From Ailurus styani (taxonomy: Eukaryota > Chordata > Mammalia > Carnivora > Ailuridae), in assembly GCA_002007465.1 (NCBI GenBank), contig LNAC01000346.1:1572322-1636321 (forward strand): 64,000 nt of DNA. Direction: 5' to 3'. The notes under the pieces were generated by a model. The model was not told the DNA's origin, made no database searches, and worked only from the letters and a program-made list of their open reading frames with translations. Below are positions 46,138-58,207 of the stretch, one piece after another (position 1 is the first letter of the stretch; each line of letters begins with the position of its first letter). The translations under genes were made by a program, and so were the position numbers.

Positions 46138-46660
46138 AAAGGAAAACAAAGAAGGAAAATATGCTGTTTGCAACAACATGGATGGCCCTTAAGGGCATTT
46201 TGCTAAGTGAAATAAGTTAGAGAAAAACAAATACCGTATGATCTCACTTATATATGGAATCTAAAAGACAAACAAGCAACAACCAAAATCACGGATACAG
46301 AGAACAGACTGGTGGTTGCCAAAGGCAAGGTGGGTGGTGGCAGTGTGCAATAGGTGAAGATGATCAAAAGGTACATACTTCCAGTTGTAAAACAAGTAAG
46401 TCATGGGATGTAATGCACAGCATGGTGACCATAGTTAATAATACCGTATATCTGAAAGTTACTAAGAGACTAAACCTTAAAGCTTCTCATCATAAGAAAA
46501 ATATCTATCTATTTGTGGTGATGGATGGTAACTAGACTTACTGCTGTGATCATTTTGCAATATATACAAATATTGAATCATTATGTCATATACCTGAAAT
46601 CAGTATCATGTTACACATCAATTGTATCTCAATAAAATTCTTTTCAATAAAAATTTTTAA
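46138..46660 (+). mobile_element. LINE-1 3' end, older (L1M-like) type
   Basis: It starts in the end of ORF2 ('gctgtttgcaacaacatgga', 'tggcccttaagggcatttt', 'gtatgatctcacttatatat'). It continues through a 3' UTR with 'ggatacagagaacagactgg', 'tggttgccaaaggcaaggtg' and 'catggtgaccatagttaata'. The end is 'tgttacacatcaattgtatc' and 'tcaataaaattc'. This 3' UTR differs from the younger carnivore type at 8,417 and 48,995, so it predates them. Confidence 0.88.
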
Positions 46661-48979
46661 AAAGGAGGCAGGAGACAGGATGTGTCTCATAACGGGACCA
46701 CAGAACTTATGCCAACTCCAGATCTATGTTCTAGAGATACTCCCAGCCTATACAGTATGAACACCAAATTCTCAATAGTAGAGTCTGAACACATAGGTGA
46801 ACTTTGGAAGTTAGGTGAATCATTTTAGCCTAAGTAGAAATATTGGTAGCTAAAATCTAAGTAAAAAGTCAAATGTTCTAAAATACTAAGCTCAAATGGA
46901 AAATGGTTTCTACCTTAAACATTCTTTAAATATTCTTTTGGCCCTTTGAATATCAAATACAGGCCATAATTGTCCCTATATGCTTGTGGGTAGAAAAAAA
47001 AATAACCTAGGAGATCAGTAAGGGAAACAGTTATGACCAACATATATGAGGGGCATGGTTGCTTTTTCCATTTGAGTTGTCGTTATTTCAAAGCTTTGAG
47101 TTAAGTATTTCCTTGGAAGAAATATGGAGAGAACATTACAAATCACTGTGAAGGCACAAAGTTGAAATTTTGGTGGGGAAATACCTTATTCTTAAATACA
47201 AAGCATGACAAAGAAATGAGCAAAATTTGTATGTGGGCCTGATGGATATCATTTTCATTTGATTTCACCCTCACACCTGTATAAAACATTGTTTGAATTC
47301 AAGGTATTGATGTAAGTATTCAAGTCTCAGTCAAGCCACCTGGGAATGTTAAGATTAATAATGCATGTCAAATAAGAGAAACAAACATTATGGATCCAGG
47401 TGTGAATATCTTTGCCTTGTTCTAGCTTTAGTTCAGTACTTTTCTTCTCTGTCAATTATTTTTTTTATAGGAAACAATCTTTTATTCCATTATTTTATGG
47501 TGATGTGAGTTTCTAATTTTTAACTCCATGCAGAATAGCACAATTAAGAAATCTCATTTTTGTGGGGTTTTTTTATTAATAGATAAAAACAAGCAAACAA
47601 ACAAAAAACCTCCAAAACACAGAAAAGCTTCATGTTTAATGTGCTACCCTTGACCTGAGATCAAAATCTTGGATTTGTCTTTAAAGGAGGGAATTTTCTC
47701 TGCCCCACACTGTTTATGACCAAAGAATATATTTGCTTCCTTCATCACTGCTATGGGGTTATCACTTGCAACTGGCTGAAACAAATGGAAAGCACATTAG
47801 TGCTACACACCCATCTCTGAGCCAGATGAGAAACAAAACAATTGAACCATAAATGTCATCATTAACTTGATTTTATATATATGCCCATATATTAAATGTG
47901 TGTTTAGTGTACATATTTGGCAATAAGTCAAAAAATAATCTCCTAGCATTTTTAATAACTCTTATTTAAGCAAAATATGGCATGAAGAAGTAATGCAATC
48001 CAGAAATCTGAGTAATCCCAGCCACAGTTCACTAGGATTTTCAGTAGTTATTAAGCCTATGAATGTTTCTAGCTTTTCTTTGAGTCCCTCTGAAAACAGG
48101 TCTGTCCTTGAGGTGTCAGATTAACACTGCACTCAGAAGACAAATTGTTCGTGGGCACACTGGACATATGAGAGCCATTAGATAGTGTGCTCGGCATTCT
48201 TGAAAAATGAAAAATTCTAGGCAACATTACATTTTATAAATGCAAGATGTTTATTATTACAGTACCAGCAATAAATGTTTAGAAACTGGAGAGGGTTCAC
48301 AATGGTTCTGACTAGGAACATATGCCTATCGAGTTCATTGGAAGCGGAGCCATTGATTTTTGGCATTAAACAAAGGGTCTGGAAGCTATTATGCATTTAG
48401 GCTTCTATGAGTATTTAATTATATCAATAGGAGAACACAATTTCTGTTGTGTGCATAGTGATGAATGTCTCCATTTATTCATGTTACTATGCGGGGTAGA
48501 TGAGTTTAAACCAGATGCTGTAAACTCCTTGCAATATGATAAAATTATTTAAATCATATTCTTTGAAGATTTAGAAGATACCCTCATGAACATCATTGAG
48601 GAAACCTTACCCATAAAATCTCTTTATCAATTTCTCTCAGGACAAAATACAAATTAACAAAACAAAACAAAACAAAACAACTGCATATAAATATTTCTAC
48701 CACTTAATGTGAACTGATAAAGGCTATTATATTGCTATTACTGTTATGCCTTTTCCTACGTCTGTCATATTTCTACCTTGCAATGACACCTGCTTAGAAA
48801 TGCAATTTCTACTGTATTTTTTTATTATATTCACCACTGCACAATCTGACATTATCCAAAGATATGACCCAAAGCCTGTTGTCTGGCAGCTTTCTTCCCA
48901 TGTGACTACATATGAGGTCCACTCCAGCCCTCTTCTTCTGTTTGATTGAGGTGATTTTACATATAGACTAAAACATCCT
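46661..48979. other. Unique non-coding DNA
   Basis: About 2.3 kb without a recognised interspersed repeat. A short (AACAA)n run lies at 48,658-48,680. No exon or RNA gene can be supported. Confidence 0.45.
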
Positions 48980-48994
48980 AAGAAACATATTCTT

Positions 48995-49216
48995 CAAGAG
49001 ACTCTTAACTATAGAGAACAAACTCAGGGTTGCTGGAGGGGAAATGGGGGGGGGTAGGGTAACTGGGTGATGGGCATTTAAGGGAGACACTTGATGTAAT
49101 GAGCACTGGGTGTTATATGCAACTGATGGATCACTTAATTCTACCCCGGAAATTAAGGATACATCTATGTCAACTAAACTGAAATTAAATAAACATTTTT
49201 TAAAAAGTTAAAAAAA
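48995..49216 (+). mobile_element. LINE-1 3' end, severely 5'-truncated
   Basis: Young-type 3' UTR: 'caagagactcttaactatag', 'aactcagggttgctggaggg', a G run, 'gtaactgggtgatgggcatt', 'gagcactgggtgttatatgc' and 'ctgaaattaaataaacattt'. Flanks aagaaacatattctt and aagaaatatactcctt are a diverged target duplication. Confidence 0.92.
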
Positions 49217-49232
49217 AGAAATATACTCCTTA

Positions 49233-49640
49233 TGTAAGTTAGAGAAACAGAATTTATATTAACCTAGAACATTAAAACAATAAATGATTTGCATGTCATA
49301 AAGACATAATAAACGTATATAACTAATGAATGCATGAGCTTACAAAAGGCTCCAAGCAAATGCAGAAATAGTTGAAAAGAGCACAGTCTTCAAAGGCAAA
49401 ATGAAATTCTGCTTCTTGGCACAGCAGTTTGGAAACACAGTTTTTCGGATCACCATGTAGAATTATTGACTCATAATAACCAAATAGATGCAAGCACGAT
49501 TCATTCAATAATGTTAAAGTTGAGACTTCAATGGACTGATGCTCTGACTTTTCTTAGGAAAAGGGGATATTGATATCATGTGCAAAAAAGAAGAGGTTTC
49601 AAATACTCAGGGATAACCTGAGTATCAGGGATAACTAATT

Positions 49641-49643
<3 letters not shown>
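49233..49643. other. Unique non-coding DNA
   Basis: No element is recognised. A short imperfect duplication of tcagggataac sits just before the GT microsatellite (about 49,607 and 49,625). Confidence 0.45.
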
Positions 49644-49692
<49 letters not shown>

Positions 49693-49698
49693 GTGTGT
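49644..49698. repeat. (GT)n microsatellite
   Basis: Perfect GT alternation except for one GC near 49,688. Expected to be length-polymorphic. Confidence 0.97.
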
Positions 49699-51388
49699 CT
49701 ATGTTTTGAACCCTTTTGAGATTTTCAAGAAAATTTGGTTCTCTTAGTTCACCTGGTTTTTAGGGCTTATAATTGTGATGTTTTCATACAGAAGATTGAA
49801 AGCTTGAATAAGCAATGAAGAAAGAAAGAAATCAAACATGTAACTCTTCATGTACCATTTGATTTAAGTAACATATTTGTCCTTGGTACTGTTTTGGTTA
49901 GACATGGCAGGAATTATTGGTGGGATCTGGCATTCTATTTAAGTTTATATTTTACTCAAATTGCTGGATTGTTACCACTCAATTATAATACTAGTCATTA
50001 TCCAGCAGGCATTTTTCTGGATCCACATATTCCTTAATAATTTGCCTTTTGACAGATGTTCTATTTGATCTATTTGCACTTACTTTCTTATTCCTCGCTG
50101 CATGATGAGGAATATCTTGATGGAGGGAAACCAACGCAGACTCTAAATTCAGTTTTAGCCATAGCAATGAAGTTACTTATTTCTAAAATAAGCATAGTTA
50201 TATAATTTAGAGAATTACTTTGAAAATGGAAAGAAATAATATATATAAAGTTCCTAGCAATATAAATACTACAAATTAGACCCCTTATTGGGTAGGCCAC
50301 CAGAAAATCTCTTCCAGAAAGCAACGATTATCTGTTCTATCCAAGCTCTGAATGGTACAATTTGGTTGTGGTACACACTTAATATTACTTATCACTAGGA
50401 ACCTGGTAAAAGGAAAAAAGCAAGTCTGGATCATTTTAAATGGCAAGTAGCTAGTTCAACTGAAATTCAAGTTCAAATTGAATCTGAAAAGTTGTACCAA
50501 CATAAGAAATCATATCACATTTGTGTATTCATTCTGGGTTTTTACCTATTCCAATGATTTAGGTAAAAATTGAAATTCTGAAATTACTATGGTGAAATCA
50601 CTGACACATGTGCAAGTCAGAGGCAGTTGTGGAAGCTCAGAAAAGTTTTAAAAAATCTTTTTTAACAAAAAAAAAGAAAAAAGGAAAAAATCTTTAAAGA
50701 ATTAAATGGTATAACTTTGTACTTAATGTCAAAACATGGCAAAGATGAGTGTTCAAATTCAGATAATTTCCCATGTAGGTAGCATGAAAATTATGAAAAG
50801 AAGATACTTTGCTAGTGTTGTAAAGCATAAACCCATGTGAGAAAAAAAACTGAATGAAACAGAAGGGCAAGAGGGAGTAACAAAATTAGGTCATTACTAA
50901 TGGGTTAGAAACCAGAAGATGAATTATCTCAAATGCTACATAATTATTAATTGAAACTATTAAATGGTCTAATTACTTTAATAATTTTTATATCTATTTT
51001 CTCCCTTGACACATTTTTTCTGCCTTACATAACAGTACTATAATATAGATTGAAGATATTTTTTAAAAATCAAAAACAAATGAAATCATCTTTTTCTTTC
51101 ATTAATAATCATTCTTTCTGTGGGATTCTAGAAATTTAGGTAACTCATTTTACAGCTATCTATTATGTATTGTGCCTCAGGCAAGAGAAGTGCTTTCTTT
51201 ATAAGTGCTTATGGTAGAAAATCAAGTATGGTTTTCAACAGACTCCTTAACATTACTGTTTGTATATGTACTAATAGAGGTGCCTCCAAAGCATGAATTA
51301 TTTGGCAGCTCAATTATTATAATTGAAATTTCAATTTTGTCATTTAATTGTTTATGGTATAATGAAGTCTTACAATTTTTAATAGCTC
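49699..51388. other. Unique non-coding DNA
   Basis: No repeat or exon is recognised over about 1.7 kb. An A-rich run lies at 50,668-50,690. Confidence 0.45.
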
Positions 51389-51403
51389 TGACACCTTATT
51401 TTT

Positions 51404-51594
51404 TTTTCAAAGATTTATTTATTTTAGAGAGAGACTGACAGGGAGAGGTGAGGAAGGTGGAATGGAGTCTTAAGTAGCCTCTGCACTGAGTGTGGAGCCC
51501 AACGCGGGGCTCGATCTCACAGCCCTGAGATCATGACCTGAGCCAAAACCAAGAGTCAGACTATCAACCGACAGTGCCACCCAGGCGTTCCCTG
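51404..51594 (-). repeat. CAN-SINE, minus strand, older subfamily
   Basis: Left tail (caaagatttatttattttag), head at the right (gacagtgccacccaggcgtt). The internal sequence departs from the young type. The 15-base duplication tgacaccttattttt at 51,389-51,403 and 51,595-51,609 is perfect, which is notable for a diverged body. Confidence 0.94.
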
Positions 51595-51764
51595 TGACAC
51601 CTTATTTTTGATAAGATAAATATGTTTTAATTGCTTGGCTTGGCTTAAGTAGTTTTCATTCTTCAAGTAATTCTGTTATTTTAGTAAGTGTGACTAATAT
51701 TAAACACATAGGAATATAAAACAATATTTGTTGTAGGAGGAGGAGGAGAAGTAGTGGCAGCAGT

Positions 51765-51950
51765 GACTAACATTATTTGCTTACAGTACTCTGGAGTCTG
51801 TTCTATCTACTTCATGTGTACCATCTAATCCTATGACTAATGTCCATTTTAAAGATAAAGCAACTGAAGCTTAGAAAGATTACAAAACTTGCCCAATATC
51901 ACCTAGCAAGTAAGTAGTAATGTCAATTTGGATATTAATATTGTTACTCA
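51765..51950 (-). repeat. MIR SINE, minus strand
   Basis: The plus strand reads 'cttcatgtgtaccatctaat', 'tgtccattttaaagataaag', 'caactgaagcttagaaagat', 'tacaaaacttgcccaatatc' and 'acctagcaagtaagtagtaa'. These are reversed MIR landmarks (gatgaggaaactgaggc ... cttgcccaaggtcac ... agctagtaagtgg). Confidence 0.8.
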
Positions 51951-52074
51951 TTAAGAGACATAAACTATTTGTTTTTTCTTTTTGATTCTCTGATTTAGTT
52001 AGGAGAATCATTCACTTGACTGGCAAAAACAACCTCTTTTGGAAACCATTATTAAATATACTTATTCCTATTAG

Positions 52075-52078
<4 letters not shown>

Positions 52079-52108
<30 letters not shown>

Positions 52109-52109
52109 G

Positions 52110-52174
<65 letters not shown>
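52079..52174. repeat. Three-part microsatellite (CT)n-(TA)n-(CA)n
   Basis: (TC)n at 52,079-52,106, then gtatgtg, (TA)n to about 52,155 and (CA)n to 52,174. The order suggests successive spread of related dinucleotide repeats. Confidence 0.97.
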
Positions 52175-53260
52175 GTATATATCCTGGCCCTCATTAGACT
52201 TTGACCATGAAACAAAATCATCTTTTCTTTTCTTTTTCTCTATAGTATTTCAGTGTAGTATTCTGCTTGACCTGAGGAGAGTTGGCTGCTGCTCTCCTGT
52301 CATCCAAAATATCAACCTCGGCTTCCTCTGCCACTTCCTAATGAAGATGGAACTCAGAAGGGCCCCCTTGATAATGGCGTGTTCTACAGCCACTAACACC
52401 CCAGAGAGGGGCTGCCTTATGCATACTGCCATGTTGTCCTGCTGATACTACTCAGAATACCATGCTAATGGTGATTGCCTTGTCAGGTCCCTGGGGAAAG
52501 ACCATACCATAATGTGGGGTGTTAGGATTTGCCCATTATCTATTATCTCGGGAAGAGGTTCATTATAGTCAGGAATGCCACAAATTTTCTGATTTGAGGT
52601 GAGTAGAGATATACTCTGTCTGGATCCAGATATACTCTGGTGGGGCTCACACTTTGAGGTAGGAAAGTCCTGGATCTCTTCCAAAAATGGGGGTAGCAAG
52701 CATAATTAGCCAGAAACAAATAGACCAGGAGTGATGATAAGAATGAGTGGTAATATCCAAAATCAATATTTAATCAGAGATGGCAGCACAATAAATCAAT
52801 ACTGCTTGAAACTATTTACCAAAGAGATTACCGAGTATTTTTTCCACCAAGTACTGGGTGTTGTCTAATTGACCTTCCAGAGATTATCTGATCCTATAGG
52901 GGAGTGCCTTTCTATTGATTAGACTATTTTACAGCTCTGTGGGGTGAGGTCAACCAGTAGAACACTGATAGCACTCTAAAAGATTCTTACCAGAAAGCAA
53001 TGCAAATGAATCCTATCCATAGCAACACAAATTAGTTTTATTTATTTGAGATACAGCTGATCTTTACCAGGTAGAAAAGATAACTTCAAATGTAGCGAGA
53101 TTTCTGTGAGTTATGACCAGAGTGAGAGGAGCCAACAGCAGAGGTTACATGTGGACAGGCCAAAACCAGACGGGAGACAGTTGAGTTTCAGAACTATTTC
53201 AAACTGGCAAGAGCCAAGAAGACCCAAGTCAGCTATGAGCTGATGGGGAAAATACTGAGA
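52175..53260. other. Unclassified non-coding DNA, possibly an old element
   Basis: Composition is more balanced than in neighbouring unique DNA. Minus-strand frames of 83 and 60 codons (52,448-52,699 and 52,250-52,432) lie end to end in similar direction. The longer begins MLPPFLEEIQDFPTSKCEPH. I do not recognise a domain or a repeat consensus. A decayed transposon or retroelement interior is possible. Confidence 0.3.
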
Positions 53261-53276
53261 CTCAAATAAGATTTTT

Positions 53277-53481
53277 TTTTAAAAAACACTTATTTACTTG
53301 AGAAAGGCAGAGACAGAGAAGTGGGGAGAGGTTGTGGGGGAGGGGCAGAGGGGGAGGGAAAGAAGCAGACTCCATGCTGAGCATGGAGCCCTATTCTGGG
53401 CTAGATCCCATTACCCTAAGATCATGACCTGAGCTGAAAACAAGAAGTGGATGCTTACCCCACTGAGTCACCCAGGCACAC
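53277..53481 (-). repeat. CAN-SINE, minus strand, diverged
   Basis: Left tail degraded (aaaaaacacttatttacttg), purine-rich middle with ggggaggggcagaggggg, head at the right (actgagtcacccaggcacac). Flanks ctcaaataagattttt (53,261-53,276) and ctcaaataacattttt (53,482-53,497) differ at one base. Confidence 0.93.
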
Positions 53482-53497
53482 CTCAAATAACATTTTT

Positions 53498-54047
53498 GAT
53501 ATGCATCCATTCTATGTTTGTATGAGAATTATATTTTTAACTTTTTTGAAAATTATACTTTTCCTCTACATTTCAGCAAAATGGGACTATTCTCGGTCAC
53601 CGATGCTTTGGTGTTACAAAGCAAAATCAATAATATAGGTGCTTTATCATTGTCAAGGCATTGGTGAATTGTGACTATATTTCTCTTTCAAAATAGCTTA
53701 AAACTCTGACTTTTGACATACAACATCCTCTACCCACCACCAGGTAGCTTTAGGTAGTAGATGATACTGGGAGAGGAACAGAAACAGAAGCCTGGAGAAA
53801 CACTGGATCAAATGTTTAAGCAAGTGGTCACAACAGGAGAGAGCATAGTGTCAGTTCATTTTTGGATGCGGAGCAAGCAATTGTGGTTAAAACTCGTCAC
53901 AATAAAGGGTACATAAAAGGTATGTATGTTTCAGAAGTAGGCTTTCATCCAAAAAACTGGGAAATGCATTCATCACATCACTTACTTAACATCAGAAATC
54001 CATTTCTGAAAATTCAGAGATTCTTTATAAAATACTGACTGGGGACC
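53498..54047. other. Unique non-coding DNA
   Basis: No recognised repeat or exon. Confidence 0.45.
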
Positions 54048-54493
54048 TGTATTAGTTTCCTGTGGCTGCTATAACAAATTACCACCAACTGGGTGGCTTG
54101 AAACAACAGAATTTGTTGTCTCACAGTTCTGGAGTCCAGAGCCTGAATCAGTATTTTTGGGCCCAAAACAAGGTGTTGGCAGAATCTGAATCTCTCCAGA
54201 GGCTCTAGGGGAGAATCTGTTTCTTGCTTCTTCCAGCTTCTGAGGGCTGTCAGCATTCATAGCCTTTTTCTCTCTTGTGTGTCTCACTTCCTTCTGTATC
54301 CTTTTTATAAGGATACATGTGATTTCACTTAGGATCCACCCAAATAATCCAGGATAATCTCCTCATTTCAAAATCTTTAACTTAATCGCATTTGCAAAGA
54401 TCCTTTTTTTTGCAAATAAGGTAGCATTTACAGGTTTCAGGTTCCAGCTATTAGAACCTTATATATTTGGGAGATACTATTCTGCCTATTACA
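54048..54493 (-). mobile_element. MLT1-type solo LTR (ERVL-MaLR), minus strand
   Basis: On the plus strand it begins tgtattagtttcctgtggct and includes 'gctataacaaattaccacca', 'ctgggtggcttgaaacaaca', 'tgttgtctcacagttctgga', 'ctttttataaggatacatgt' and 'tgcctattaca' at the end. These are reversed MLT1 landmarks, and the element has the tg...ca termini of an LTR. The 5-base flanks ggacc and ggatc fit the 5-base duplication of this class with one mismatch. No internal retroviral sequence is present. The exact subfamily is uncertain. Confidence 0.7.
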
Positions 54494-54817
54494 GGATCCA
54501 TTTTCTATTATTTAAATTGGAAAAACTATAATGAACTACATGATAAACTAAAATTTGCATCCAATATCTTTTAATTGCAACACAGTAAAGTGCATTTGTC
54601 TAAGAAGTATACTACCACATTAGGATATAAACCTAAAACATTACTTCCTGATCACTAAGAAACTTATATCGTTATTAAAAAATAGTTGCTTTATATTCCA
54701 TTAACATGGTCACTCTTGGTTTCAGTAACATTCCCTGTACTGACATTTAGAGCAATCTTTAAGACATCAACCTGAGATTCTGAGTTCTATCCATCCTATT
54801 TGAAATGTAACTGAAGA
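54494..54817. other. Unique AT-rich non-coding DNA
   Basis: No recognised feature. Confidence 0.45.
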
Positions 54818-55000
54818 GGGGCACCTTGGTGGCACATTTAAGCCTCCAACTCTTGGTTCTGGCTCAGGTGATCTCAGGGTCGTGAGACTGAGCCCTACAT
54901 TGGGCTCTGTGCTCAGTGTGGAGTCAGCATAGAGTCTCCCTCTCTCCCTTCCCCTCCCGCTCATGTTCTCTCTCTCTCAAATAATTTTTTTTTAAAAAGG
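54818..55000 (+). repeat. CAN-SINE, plus strand, old
   Basis: Head gaggggcaccttggtggcac, then 'ttctggctcaggtgatctca', 'gggtcgtgagactgagccct' and a CT-rich tract ending 'ctctctcaaataattttttt'. It is diverged with a decayed tail and no clear target duplication. Confidence 0.9.
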
Positions 55001-55810
55001 AAATTTAACCAAAGAGTTTCCCCAAGTACCTTTTTGCTTGTTAATGTTGTTGCTTACCATGTTTTATTGGGGAGAATGAAAACTACTTTTCCCAATTTTT
55101 ATTTTCAGGTGAAAATATTAAATGAGAGATAGATGTTTGTTCATTAAAAACAAGGAGCATTCTACTGGGATATATTAACCAGGAATATGTTCTTTGGTGC
55201 ATGTCTATAATGAAAATATTATATTCTGAAAGTTGAGCTATTACTGGGGCATCATGACTCATATTATAAATGGGTCAGAGATAAACATGTTCTCCAACAG
55301 AAAAAGAATGATTCTCAAATGAACAGATGACTATTGTGACTAGGTTGTATATTTTACAACCACCAAAATGGACTTGTGCATCTCTAAATCATTTAAAAAA
55401 ATCAAAGGACAATATTGGCAAAGTCTGTGAAGGACTAACCTGCTTTCCACTCAACCAAAGTAAATTATTTTTTGCTTCCCAAGTTGTTTTATCCCCCCCA
55501 TATAGAGATAGACTATTTTGACAGATTAGATTTAGGCTATCTTCTTTCTTAAAAATTTATCAGTCTGATTTTATATATCAGTCTCTTCTGAAATAGGTAA
55601 GTTAATGTAATAATCTCTGAGACTCTAAAAATTTTGAGTTTCTGATTCCAGAAGATGCTTTCTCCAAATTATAACTAGAATTTAGCCAACCTGTTTCATT
55701 TACTACTACTCTGCTTTAAGCTCTCATTTTTTTTTTGCCTAATTTGCCACAGGAGTCTTTCAGTTAATCTAAGATTCCACTTTTGTTTCTCTGCAATACA
55801 TTTCCCCATC
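55001..55810. other. Unique non-coding DNA
   Basis: No repeat or exon is recognised before the L1 begins near 'tttgacaaagcagaaaaaat'. Confidence 0.45.
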
Positions 55811-56430
55811 TTTGACAAAGCAGAAAAAATGTCCAACGGAAAAAAGACAGTCTCTTCACCAACGGGTATTGGGAAAACTGGACAGCCTTATGCAAAAGAA
55901 TGAAACTGGATGACTTTTTTCCACCATACACAAAAATAAACTTGAAATGGATTAAATACATAAATGTGAGACCTGAGACCATAAAAATCCTTGAAAACTG
56001 CATAGGCAGTAATCTCTCTGACATGGGCTCCAGCAATATTTTTCTAGATATGTCTCCTGAGACAAGGGAAATAAAAGCAAATATAAACTATTGGGACTAC
56101 ATCAAAATAAAAGTTTCTGCACAGCAAAGGAAGCAATCAACAAAACTAAAAGGCAACCTACTGAATAGGAGAAGATATTTACAAATAACATATCTGAGAA
56201 AAGATTAGTATCCAAAATATATAAATAATTGGTACAACTAAATACCCCCCCAAATAATCCAATTAAAAATGGGCAGAAGACATGAACAGACACTTCTCCA
56301 AAGAAGACATACAGATGGTCAAGAGACACATAAAAAGAAGCTCAACATCACTCATCATCAGGGAAATGCAAATCAAAGGTATAATAAGACATCGTCTTAT
56401 ACCTATTAGAATGGCTAAAAAAAAATGCAA

Positions 56431-56637
56431 CTTGGGGTGCCTGGGTGGCTCAGAGGGTTAAGCGTCTGAGTCTTGATTTTGGCTCAGGTCATGTCTCAGG
56501 GTTGTGAAATTGAGCCCTGGGTCAGGCTTCATGTTCAGCAGGGGCCCTACTTGAGATTCTCTGTCTCTCCCCCTCTCCCTCTGCCCTTCCTGCCCCACTC
56601 TCTCTCTCTGTCTCTAAAATAAATAAATAAATCTTTT
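56431..56637 (+). repeat. CAN-SINE nested in LINE-1 ORF2
   Basis: Head ttggggtgcctgggtggctc, then agggttaagcgtctgagtct, the older subfamily. The sequence aaaaatgcaa at 56,421-56,430 is repeated at 56,638-56,647. The target was an A run inside ORF2, a preferred L1-endonuclease site. The L1 sequence resumes as gcaagaaataacaagtgtta. Confidence 0.95.
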
Positions 56638-56943
56638 AAAAATGCAAGAAATAACAAGTGTTACCATAGATGTGAATGAAAAGAACCCTCATGCACTGTT
56701 GATGGGAATGAAAACTGGTATAGCCACTGTGGAAAATGGTATGGAGGTTCTTCAAAAAGTTAAAAATAAAACTACCCTACAATCCAGCAATTGTACTACT
56801 AGATATTTACCTGAAGAATGCAAAAAGACCAATTCAAGGGGATATATGCACTACGATGTGTAGAGCAGGACTATCTACAATAGCCAAGTTATGGAAAAGC
56901 CCAAACATCCCTCGACTGATGCATGGATAAAGAAGAAGTGCTG

Positions 56944-56947
<4 letters not shown>

Positions 56948-56979
<32 letters not shown>

Positions 56980-57001
56980 CACACACATATGTGTGTATGT
57001 A

Positions 57002-57029
<28 letters not shown>
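56948..57029. repeat. Compound microsatellite inside LINE-1
   Basis: (AC)n at about 56,948-56,977, a mixed atgcacacacatatgtgtgt stretch, then (TA)n at about 57,003-57,029. L1 consensus has a short TA-rich seed just before 'gaatattactcagccatgaa', so the tract probably grew from within the element. Confidence 0.95.
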
Positions 57030-57032
<3 letters not shown>

Positions 57033-57284
57033 TATTACTCAGCCATGAAAAAGAATGAAATCTTGCCATTTGCAATGACATGGGTATTGCTAGAAAGTAT
57101 TAGGCTAAGCAAAACAAGTCAATCAGAGAAAGACAAATGCCATATGATTTCACTCATACATGGAATTTAAGAAACAAAACAAATGAGCAGAGGAGAAAAA
57201 AAAGAGAGAGAGGCAAACCAAGAAACACTCTTAACTATAGAGAACATACTGAGGGTTACCAGAGGGAAGGTGGGTGGGGGAGGG

Positions 57285-57464
57285 NNNNNNNNNNNNNNNN
57301 NNNNNNNNNNNNNNNNNNNNNNNNNNNNNNNNNNNNNNNNNNNNNNNNNNNNNNNNNNNNNNNNNNNNNNNNNNNNNNNNNNNNNNNNNNNNNNNNNNNN
57401 NNNNNNNNNNNNNNNNNNNNNNNNNNNNNNNNNNNNNNNNNNNNNNNNNNNNNNNNNNNNNNNN
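57285..57464. other. Assembly gap, 180 N
   Basis: A run of 180 N bases. The left flank ends gggtgggggaggg and the right flank starts gggtgggggagggtgggga, so the same G-rich motif bounds both sides. The true gap length is unknown. Confidence 0.99.
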
Positions 57465-57689
57465 GGGTGGGGGAGGGTGGGGAGGGGGTAGGGTTAGATA
57501 GGTGATGGGGATTAAGGAGTGCACTTGCTGAGATGAGCACTGGATGATGTATGGAAGTGTTGCATCACTACATTGTATACCTGACACTAATATTACACTG
57601 TATGTTAACTAAGTGGAATTTAAATAAAAACTTAAACAACAAACCAACAAAAATGTAACCCATATCATGCTGATTTACCAATTTCAAAC

Positions 57690-58000
57690 CTTCAAATTCG
57701 GAGATAAAACTCAAAATTTTACACTTATAGGTGATAGGCCTCCAGCTATGTTTCTCCCTTGTCTTTTAAAGGCCTCTTATTGCTCATCTCATGAAGTGCT
57801 AGCTAGCCACATTACTGTTCTTTATGTTCATCAAGTATTCTGAACTTGTCTCTGCTTTCAGCACTTGCTGTGTTCTGAGCTGGAATGTAAGTAATTTCCC
57901 AGAGAGACACATGGCCCTTCACATACTGTGAGTCTCAGGTGACCTTGAGGTGGGCTTGTCATGATGTTCCAATAGGAAGCAACTTCCCAACCCCAGGCAC
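57690..58000 (+). repeat. L2 LINE fragment, tentative
   Basis: Landmarks 'cttgctgtgttctgagctgg' and 'aatgtaagtaatttcccaga' followed by 'tgagtctcaggtgaccttga' are compatible with the L2 3' region ('ctctgcctggaatgctcttcc ... ctcaaatgtcacct'). It is heavily diverged. Confidence 0.4.
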
Positions 58001-58193
58001 AATTGAATGCCTTGCTCTGCTCTACTTTTTTCCAAGGATTTGACATCCTCAGAAATGATTTTATGTATAGTTTGTCAGCACCACAAAAATGGGTGCTTCT
58101 GTCTTCATAGGGTTGAGATTAAATTATCTTATGTTCGTAAGTTAATAACTTAGCTTGAAATTTCAACTTAAAAAGCAATAACATTTTTTTTAA
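58001..58193. other. Unique non-coding DNA
   Basis: No recognised feature. Confidence 0.45.
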
Positions 58194-58207
58194 GAAAGGC
58201 ATTTTTT

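Larger units (their letters stand above)
55811..57643 (+). mobile_element. LINE-1, 3' third (ORF2 C-terminus and 3' UTR)
   Basis: It begins in ORF2 at 'tttgacaaagcagaaaaaat' and ends after 3' UTR landmarks 'gatgagcactggatgatgta', 'acactgtatgttaactaagt' and 'gaatttaaataaaaactt'. The coding part is in pieces: a frame at 55,900-56,208 includes KWIKYINVRPETIKILENC and INYWDYIKIKVS, with stops beyond. A SINE (56,431-56,637), a compound microsatellite (56,948-57,029) and a 180-base gap interrupt it. It is 5'-truncated and inactive. Confidence 0.93.

Noticed and set aside
57137..57587. Several frames of 75-122 codons
   Set aside because: They read through the 180-N gap and so have no evidential value.
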